From: Leptasterias polaris
Lineage: Eukaryota > Echinodermata > Asteroidea > Forcipulatida > Asteriidae
Length of the DNA: 64,000 nucleotides
NCBI GenBank assembly: GCA_037783415.1
Contig: JAZGTN010000047.1
Location: forward strand, 3,968,001-4,032,000
Direction: 5' to 3'
The position numbers and the translations under genes were made by a program. Shown here piece by piece: positions 57,374-64,000 of this stretch. Below the pieces are notes generated by a model. That model was given only the letters and a program-made list of their open reading frames with translations, did no database searches and was not told where the DNA came from. Numbering within the stretch: the stretch's first letter is position 1; the number at the start of each line of letters is the position of its first letter.

Positions 57374-57444
57374 AGAACAGCCGGGTTTCGAACACAGTAC
57401 CATTGGGCTCAGAGTCCGAAGCCCTTCCGCTGGGCCACTGCTCC
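57374..57444 (-). tRNA. tRNA-Gln(CTG)-like, type B
   Basis: 71 nt. Acceptor GGAGCAG/CTGTTCT pairs 7 of 7 (two wobbles), D stem GCCC/GGGC 4 of 4, the anticodon loop holds CTG, box A TGGCCCAGCGG, followed by T5. The anticodon stem has two A-C mismatches, so the charge status is doubtful. An identical copy lies 407 bp downstream. Confidence 0.45.
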
Positions 57445-57780
57445 TCTTAATCAAGAGGGCGTTCAAGTGTAATTTAACCCCAGAACATCAAATCAACAAC
57501 GGCTAAAAGTAAACTGGTGTATAGCGTGTGCAAATTATTTACGTGTAAGTCAAGGATTTCTTTTTACCATTGTGCCCTGCAAATCCAATGGTTTTACCTC
57601 GTTCAAAAAGAACACCCGGGAATTGACCCCAGTACCTTTGGGTTCAGAATCCGTAGCCTTACCACTATAGGCCAACGCTCCTTTCAATTAAACTGCATTC
57701 GAGTTTGCTTAAATATCAAATCAAAAACAGACAAGCAGAAAACATAAGTATGAACAACTTTAAATCAACAACGCGTAAAA

Positions 57781-57851
57781 AGAACAGCCGGGTTTCGAAC
57801 ACAGTACCATTGGGCTCAGAGTCCGAAGCCCTTCCGCTGGGCCACTGCTCC
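57781..57851 (-). tRNA. tRNA-Gln(CTG)-like, type B (second copy)
   Basis: Exact copy of 57374-57444, displaced by 407 bp as part of the higher-order repeat. Confidence 0.45.
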
Positions 57852-58015
57852 TCTTAATCAAGAGGGCGTTCAAGTGTAATTTAACCCCAGAACATCAAAT
57901 CAACAACGGCTAAAAGTAAACTGGTGTATAGCGTGTGCAAATTATTTACGTGTAAGTCAAGGATTTCTTTTTACCAGTGTGCCCTGCAAATCCAATGGTT
58001 TTACCTCGTTCAAAA

Positions 58016-58089
58016 AGAACACTCTGGGAATTGAACCCAGTACCTTTGGGTTCAGAGTCCGCAGCCTTACCACTATAGGCCAACGCTCC
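58016..58089 (-). tRNA. tRNA-Gln(CTG)-like, type A
   Basis: T stem CTGGG/CCCAG is fully paired and box B is GGTTCAATTCC. D stem GCCT/AGGC is fully paired. The anticodon loop has CTG. The acceptor carries an extra nucleotide on the 3' side compared with sister units, so folding needs a bulge. Confidence 0.4.
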
Positions 58090-61000
58090 TCTTAATTAAA
58101 CTGCATTCGAGTTTGCTTAAATATCAAATCAAAAACGGCCAAGCAGGAAACATAAGTTTGAACAACTTTAAATCAACAACGTGTAAAAAAAGAACAGCCG
58201 GGTTTCGAACACAGTACCTTTGGGTCCGCAGCCTTACCACTATAGGCCAACGCTCCTCTTAATTAAACTGCATTCGAGTTTGCTTAAATATCAAATCAAA
58301 AACGGACAACCAGAAAAAATAAGTATGAACAACTTTAAATCAACAACGCGTAAAAAAGAACTGCCGGGTTTCGAACACAGTACCTTTGGGTTCAGAGTCC
58401 GAGGCCCTTCCGCTGGGCCACTGCTCCTCTTAATCAAGAGGGCGTTCAAGTGTAATTTAACCCCAGAACATCAAATCAACAACGGCTAAAAGTAAACTGG
58501 TGTATAGCGTGTGCAAATTATTTACGTGTAAGTCAAGGATTTCTTTTTACCAGTGTGCCCTGCAAATCCAATGGTTTTACCTCGTTCAAAAAGAACACCT
58601 AGGAATTGAACCCAGTACCTTTGGGTTCAGAGTCCACAGCCTTACCACTATAGGCCAACGCTCCTCTTAATTAAACTGCATTCGAGTTTGCTTAAATATC
58701 AAATCAAAAACGGCCAAGCAGGAAACATAAGTTTGAACAACTTAAAATCAGCAACGTGTAAAAAGAACAGCCGGGTTTCGAACACAGTACCATTGGGTTC
58801 AGAGTCCGAAGCCCTTCCGCTGGGCCACTGCTCCTCTTAATCAAGAGGGCGTTCAAGTGTAATTTAACCCCAGAACATCAAATCAACAACGGCTAAAAGT
58901 AAACTGGTGTATAGCGTGTGCAAATTATTTACGTGTAAGTCAAGGATTTCTTTTTACCAGTGTGCCCTGCAAATCCAATGGTTTTACCTCGTTCAAAATG
59001 AACACCCGGGAATTGAACCCAGTACCTTTGGGTTAAGAGTCCGCAGCCTTACCACTATAGGGCGAACGCTCCTCTTAATTAAACTGCATTCGAGTTTGCT
59101 TAAATATCAAATCAAAAACGGCCAAGCAGGAAACATAAGTTTGAACAACTTTAAATCAACAACGTGTAAAAAAAGAACAGCCGGGTTTCGAACACAGTAC
59201 CTTTGGGTTCAGAGTCCGCAGCCTTACCACTATAGGCCAACGCTCCTCTTAATTAAACTGCATTCGAGTTTGGTTAAATATCAAATCAAAAACGGACAAG
59301 CAGAACAAATAAGTATGAAAAACTTTAAATCAACAACGCGTAAAAAGAAATGCCGGGTTTCGAACACAGTACCTTTGGGTTCAGAGTCCGAAGCCCTACC
59401 GCTGGGCCACTGCTCCTCTTAATCAAGAGGGCGTTCAAGTGTAATTTAACCCTAGAACATCAAATCAACAACGGCTAAAAGTAAACGGGTGTATAGCGTG
59501 TGCAAATTATTTACGTGTAAGTCAAGGATTTCTTTTTACCAGTGTGCCCTGCCAATCCAATGGTTTTACCTCGTTCAAAAAGAACACCCGGGAATTGAAC
59601 CAAGTACCTTTGGGTTAAGAGTCCGCAGCCTTACTACTATAGGCCAACGCTCCTCTTAATTAAACTGCATTCGAGTTTGCTTAAATATCAAATCAAAAAC
59701 GGCCAAGCAGGAAACATAAGTTTGAACAACGTGTAAAAAAAGAACAGCCGGGTTTCGAACACAGTACCTTTGGGTTCAGAGTCCGCAGCCTTACCACTAT
59801 AGGCCAACGCTCCTCTTAATTAAACTGCATTCGAGTTTGGTTAAATATCAAATCAAAAACGGACAAGCAGGAAACATAAGTTTGAACAACGTGTAAAAAA
59901 AGAACAGCCGGGTTTCGAACACAGTACCTTTGGGTTCAGAGTCCGCAGCCTTACCACAATAGGCCAACGCTCCTCTTAATTAAACTGCATTCGAGTTTGC
60001 TTTAAAAAAAATATCAAATCAAAAACGGACAAGCAGAAAAAATAAGTATGAACAACTTTAAATCAACAACGCGTAAAAAGAACTGCCAGGTTTCGAACAC
60101 AGTACCTTTTGGCTCAGAGTCCGAGGCCCTTCCGCTGGGCCACTGCTCCTCTTAATCAAGAGGGCGTTCAAGTGTAATTTAACCCCAGAACATCAAATCA
60201 ACAACGGCTAAAAGTAAACTGGTGTATAGCGTGTGCAAATTATTTACGTGTAAGTCAAGGATTTCTTTTTACCAGTGTGCCCTGCAAATCCAATGGTTTT
60301 ACCTCGTTCAAAAAGAACACCCGGGAATTGAACCAAGTACCTTTAGGTTCAGAGTCCACAGCCTTACCACTATAGGCCAACGCTCCTCTTAATTAAACTG
60401 CATTCGAGTTTGCTTAAATATCAAATCAAAAACGGCCAAGCAGGAAACATAAGTTTGAACAACGTGTAAAAAAAGAACAGCCGGGTTTCGAACACAGTAC
60501 CTTTGGGTTCAGAGTCCGCAGCCTTACCACAATAGGCCAACGCTCCTCTTAATTAAACTGCATTCGAGTTTGCTTAAATATCAAATCAAAAACGGACAAG
60601 CAGAAAAAATAAGTTTGAACAACTTTAAATCAACAACGTGTAAAAAAAGAACAGCCGGGTTTCGAACACAGTACCTTTGGGTTCAGAGTCCGCAGCCTTA
60701 CCACCACTATAGGCCAACGCTCCTCTTAATTAAACTGCATTCGAGTTTGGTTAAATATCAAATCAAAAACGAACAAGCAGAACAAATAAGTATGAAAAAC
60801 GCGTAAAAAGAACTGCCGGGTTTCGAACACAGTACCTTTGGGTTCAGAGTCCGAAGCCCTTCCGCTGGGCCACTGCTCCTCTTAATCAAGAGGGCGTTCA
60901 AGTGTAATTTAACCCTAGAACATCAAATCAACAACGGCTAAAAGTAAACGGGTGTATAGCGTGTGCAAATTATTTACGTGTAAGTCAAGGATTTCTTTTT

Positions 61001-61849
61001 ACCAGTGTGCCCTGCCAATCCAATGGTTTTACCTCGTTCAAAAAGAACACCCGGGAATTGAACCAAGTACCTTTGGGTTAAGAGTCCGCATCCTTACCAC
61101 TATAGGCCAACGCTCCTCTTAATTAAACTGCATTCGAGTTTGCTTAAATATCAAATCAAAAACGGACAAGCAGGAAACATAAGTTTGAACAACTTTAAAT
61201 CAACAACGCGTAAAAAGAATTAACAGCCGGGATTCGAACACAGTACCTTTGGGTTCAGAGTCCGAAGCCCTTCCGCTGGGCCACTACTCCTCTTAATCAA
61301 GAGGGCGTTCAAGTGTAATTTGACCCTAGAACATCAAATCAACAACGGCTAAAAGTAAACTGGTGTATAGCGTGTGCAAATTATTTACGTGTAAGTCAAG
61401 GATTTCTTTTTACCATAGTGCCCTGCAAATCCAATGGTTTTACCTCGTTCAAAATGAACACCCGGGAATTGAACCCAGTACCTTTGGGTTCAGAGTCCGC
61501 AGCTCTACCACCAGGCCAGTGCACGTATTCACAAGTTTCCGTTGAGTTTAAATCTAATAAACCTTAGAATTAACAAAACTAATGAAACAAGGTACAAATA
61601 AAGAAGAACACATTACTGCAATTGCGTTTGCGTGTAAATTTAACCTCAGAAAGGACAGATTTATTTATTTGAATTTCAAAAAGAAATCTACAGAACCTGG
61701 GACCCATCGTTCAAGAAACCAAAGTCGTTCCACTAGGCTGTTGTGTTTGCCATCTCGTTGCCTTTGATAATAAGATATATACTTTTGAATAACTTACAAT
61801 GCCGAGGGGAACATGATTAAAAATATATGTTTCAGGGATTCGAACCCGG

Positions 61850-61908
61850 TACCATTGGGTTTGGAGTCCCGATCCTTGTCCACAAGGCCAGTGGTCCTCT
61901 GGCTAATT
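61850..61908 (-). tRNA. degenerate tRNA-like sequence, CCA anticodon loop
   Basis: The minus strand has box A TGGCCTTGTGG, an anticodon loop CTCCAAA (CCA, Trp-like) and a perfect box B GGTTCGAATCC, but the 3' acceptor strand does not pair. Lies in the unique spacer between the inverted arms. Probably a pseudogene derived from the same ancestor. Confidence 0.3.
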
Positions 61909-62083
61909 TGCATTTTTATTTGATGTAGAATCTCAGAATGAGTTGCCACCGTAGAGAATTATAAACTGATACGATGAAAGGAATGGGACTGGACATGCAC
62001 GACGGGGTTGTGGCATGCACGGATGTTTTGGGTGAATAAATGCACGGGACTAAATGTTAGGAGCCAAACTCCGGGACGAATCG

Positions 62084-62139
62084 GGGTGGGGTGGGGTGGG
62101 GTGGGGTGGGGTGGGGTGGGGTGGGGTGGGGTGGGGTGG
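62084..62139 (+). repeat. (GGGGT)n microsatellite, 11 units
   Basis: Eleven tandem GGGGT units close to the axis of the inverted array. Such tracts can form G-quadruplexes. It is not the animal telomere repeat (TTAGGG). Confidence 0.95.
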
Positions 62140-62724
62140 ATGTTCACGAGGAGGGCATGATGTGGCCAACAAAATTATTAAATATACAAGTATTTGATTT
62201 TTAAATAAAAACAACATGGACTCTTTCTTGCTTTTTTCTCTCCAATATTCGAGTTTATTAATTTTATATCGATAAGGTATTCCTTCCAAACACAAATCTA
62301 AATTAAAACATTTCAGACAATTAACACACTTTCAAGACTTATTTGCAACAAATTTCAACAGTTTGCCCCATACTAATTTACACGCAAACGCAATTGCAGT
62401 AATGTGTTCTTCTTTATTTGTACCTTGTTTCATTAGTTTTGTTAATTCTAAGGTTTATTAGATTTAAACTCAACGGGAACTTGTGAATGCGTGCACTGGC
62501 CTGGCGGTAGAGCTGCGGACTCTGAACCCAAAGGTACTGGGTTCAATTCCCGGGTGTTCTTTTTGAACGAGGTAAAACCATTGGATTTGCAGGGCACTAT
62601 GGTAAAAAGAAATCCTTGACTTACACGTAAATAATTTGCACACGCTATACACCAGTTTACTTTTAGCCGTTGTTGATTTGATGTTCTAGGGTCAAATTAC
62701 ACTTGAACGCCCTCTTGATTAAGA

Positions 62725-62795
62725 GGAGTAGTGGCCCAGCGGAAGGGCTTCGGACTCTGAACCCAAAGATACTGTGTTCGAATCCCGGCTGTTCT
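62725..62795 (+). tRNA. tRNA-Gln(CTG)-like, type B, GGAGTAG acceptor
   Basis: The acceptor pairs 7 of 7 (three wobbles), D stem 4 of 4, CTG loop, box B TGTTCGAATCC, T6 terminator. Anticodon stem mismatches as in the sister units. Confidence 0.45.
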
Positions 62796-62881
62796 TTTTT
62801 ACACGTTGTTCATACTTATGTTTCCTGCTTGTCCGTTTTTGATTTGATATTTAAACAAACTCGAATGCAGTTTAGTTAAGA

Positions 62882-62952
62882 GGAGCGTTGGCCTGGTGGT
62901 AGAGCTGCGGACTCTGAACCCAAAGGTACTGGGATCAATTCCCGGGTGTTCT
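62882..62952 (+). tRNA. tRNA-Gln(CTG)-like, type A
   Basis: The acceptor GGAGCGT/GTGTTCT pairs through wobbles. Box B GGATCAATTCC has one change. CTG loop and T5 terminator. Confidence 0.4.
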
Positions 62953-63090
62953 TTTTGAACGAGGTAAAACCATTGGATCCCGGCTGTTCTTTTTTACACG
63001 TTGTTGATTTAAAGTTGTTCATACTTATGTTTTCTGCTTGTCCGTTTTTGATTTGATATTTAACCAAACTCGAATGCAGTTTAATTAAGA

Positions 63091-63161
63091 GGAGGGTTGG
63101 CCTGGTGGTAGAGCTGCGGACTCTGAACGCAAAGGTACTGGGTTCAATTCCCTGGTGTTCT
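63091..63161 (+). tRNA. tRNA-Gln(CTG)-like, type A, GGAGGGT acceptor
   Basis: Same family with one change in the acceptor that reduces pairing. Box B GGTTCAATTCC is intact. Confidence 0.35.
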
Positions 63162-63324
63162 TTTTGTACGAGGTAAAACCATTGGATTTGCAGGGCCCTC
63201 GGTAAAAAGAAATCCTTGACTTACACGTAAATAATTTGCACACGCTATACACCAGTTTACTTTTAGCCGTTGTTGATTTAATGCTCTAGGGTTAAATTAC
63301 ACTTGAACGCCCTCTTGATTAAGA

Positions 63325-63395
63325 GGAGCAGTGGCCCAGCGGAAGGGCTTCGGACTTTGAACCCAAAGGTACAGTGTTCGAAACCCGGCTGTTCT
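63325..63395 (+). tRNA. tRNA-Gln(TTG)-like, type B
   Basis: The anticodon loop reads ACTTTGAA, so TTG (also Gln) instead of CTG. The acceptor pairs 7 of 7 and the D stem 4 of 4. The T stem has two mismatches. T7 terminator. Confidence 0.42.
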
Positions 63396-63493
63396 TTTTT
63401 TACACGTTGTTGATTTAAAGTTGTTCATACATATGTTTTCTGCATGTCCGTTTTTGATTTGATATTTAACCAAACTCGAATGCAGTTCAAAGA

Positions 63494-63564
63494 GGAGCGT
63501 TGGCCTGGTGGTAGAGCTGCGGACTCTGAACGTAAAGGTACTGGGTTCAATTCCCGGGTGTTCT
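63494..63564 (+). tRNA. tRNA-Gln(CTG)-like, type A
   Basis: Acceptor GGAGCGT/GTGTTCT, T stem CTGGG/CCCGG paired 5 of 5, box B GGTTCAATTCC, T5 terminator. The D stem has one mismatch. Confidence 0.42.
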
Positions 63565-63728
63565 TTTTGAACGAGGTAAAACCATTGGATTTGCAGGGCA
63601 CTATGGTAAAAAGAAATCCTTGACTTACACGTAAATAATTTGCACACGCTATACACCAGTTTACTTTTAGCCGTTGTTGATTTGATGTTCTAGGGTCAAA
63701 TTACACTTGAACGCCCTCTTGATTAAGA

Positions 63729-63799
63729 GGAGTAGTGGCCCAGCGGAAGGGCTTCGGACTCTGAACCCAAAGGTACTGTGTTCGAATCCCGGCCGTTCT
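63729..63799 (+). tRNA. tRNA-Gln(CTG)-like, type B
   Basis: GGAGTAG acceptor with one mismatch (A6-C). Box A TGGCCCAGCGG and box B TGTTCGAATCC are good. T6 terminator. Confidence 0.4.
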
Positions 63800-63885
63800 T
63801 TTTTACACGTTGTTCATACTTATGTTTCCTGCTTGTCCGTTTTTGATTTGATATTTAAACAAACTCGAATGCAGTTTAATTAAGA

Positions 63886-63956
63886 GGAGCGTTGGCCTGG
63901 TGGTAGAGCTGCGGACTCTGAACCCAAAGGTACTGGGATCAATTCCCTGGTGTTCT
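63886..63956 (+). tRNA. tRNA-Gln(CTG)-like, type A
   Basis: Last complete unit before the window end; CTG loop, box B GGATCAATTCC, T5 terminator. Confidence 0.4.
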
Positions 63957-64000
63957 TTTTGTACGAGGTAAAACCATTGGATTTGCAGGGCCCTCGGTAA

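Larger units (their letters stand above)
56450..61560 (-). repeat. tRNA-Gln-like array B, higher-order repeat
   Basis: About 26 tRNA-like units of two types alternate, separated by conserved spacers ('aaactgcattcgagttt', 'tagcgtgtgcaaattattta'). A 407-bp higher-order unit (type A plus type B) recurs almost perfectly at about 57107 and 57514; further right, units with two or three type-A members occur. On the minus strand type A is GGAGCGT-TGGCCTATAGTGG...GGTTCAATTCC...T5 and type B is GGAGCAG-TGGCCCAGCGG...TGTTCGAAACC...T5. Nearly all carry CTG in the anticodon loop. Confidence 0.88.
61538..62480. repeat. inverted-repeat junction of the tRNA-like array
   Basis: 61501-61639 and 62375-62513 are reverse complements with few changes. 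Beyond them whole array units also mirror each other: the variant acceptor GGAGTAG occurs at 61284-61290 (-) and 62725-62731 (+), coordinates summing to about 124,015. The axis is near 62,007, with a spacer of about 735 bp. The right arm continues past the window end. Confidence 0.85.
62480..64000 (+). repeat. tRNA-Gln-like array C (inverted arm), runs off the window
   Basis: Eight tRNA-like units on the plus strand with the same spacers as array B. T8 of each unit lies near 62497, 62732, 62889, 63098, 63332, 63501, 63736 and 63893. Types A and B alternate irregularly. One spacer is shortened at 62960-63000, where a type-A unit is joined directly to a type-B end. Confidence 0.88.

Noticed and set aside
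56761..59422. Repeated open frames of 76-171 codons in array B
   Set aside because: Same explanation; they run through tRNA-like units and spacers, without start context or coding character.
62084..62139. Interstitial telomere
   Set aside because: The unit is GGGGT rather than the animal TTAGGG.

Overview
This is eukaryotic genomic DNA: one large intron-rich animal gene embedded in an AT-rich, repeat-dense background. Short GC-richer exons with GT-AG borders alternate with introns full of MITEs, tRNA-derived SINEs, L2-like tails and retrotransposons. The gene's architecture and the repeat families I think I recognise (TTAA-flanked MITEs, tRNA-SINEs sharing an L2-like 3' end, a DIRS element) suggest a marine invertebrate deuterostome, most likely an echinoderm such as a sea star. 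That taxonomic guess rests on memory of repeat families, not on a search.

Layout. 1-3557: non-coding sequence with two TTAA-flanked MITEs, ending in a splice acceptor. 3558-44517: a PTPN13-like gene on the + strand. I placed 40 coding exons whose phases all agree; summed they give 10,155 nt, or 3,384 codons plus stop. Domain order is KIND (about aa 1-195), an Arg/Ser-rich linker, FERM (623-949), six PDZ domains and a C-terminal tyrosine phosphatase domain (about 3129-3384). Vertebrate PTPN13 is described with five PDZ domains, so PDZ6 is extra. Intron 1 (3715-9606) holds a CR1/L2-group LINE nested in an older L2-like LINE, a 21-bp minisatellite and a decayed copy of coding exon 1. The intron between the third and fourth PTP exons holds a nearly complete 6.5-kb DIRS retrotransposon (36852-43386) with inverted termini and an internal complementary region that fixes its ends to the base.

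44518-47900: probable 3' UTR and intergenic DNA with old repeats. 47900-51870: a patchwork of tandem repeats. A 60-bp family flanks a promoter-like block with CCAAT boxes and an NFI palindrome, a cluster of about eight NFI-like palindromes, and a 70-bp satellite with 11 nearly identical copies. 51985-52371 is a possible unrecognised short coding segment. 52380-54620 is featureless.

54620-64000 (window end): a remarkable array of about 42 tRNA-Gln-like units (mostly anticodon CTG). Many have good A and B boxes, a pairable acceptor stem and a T-run terminator. They lie on the minus strand up to about 61.9 kb and on the plus strand from about 62.49 kb, as an inverted duplication around a roughly 735-bp spacer that holds a (GGGGT)n tract. 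This is the least explained part of the window.

The PTPN13-like protein would be a submembranous scaffold phosphatase: FERM for membrane attachment, PDZ domains for C-terminal peptide partners and the PTP domain for phosphotyrosine hydrolysis. The mobile elements are passengers; none visibly interrupts an exon.
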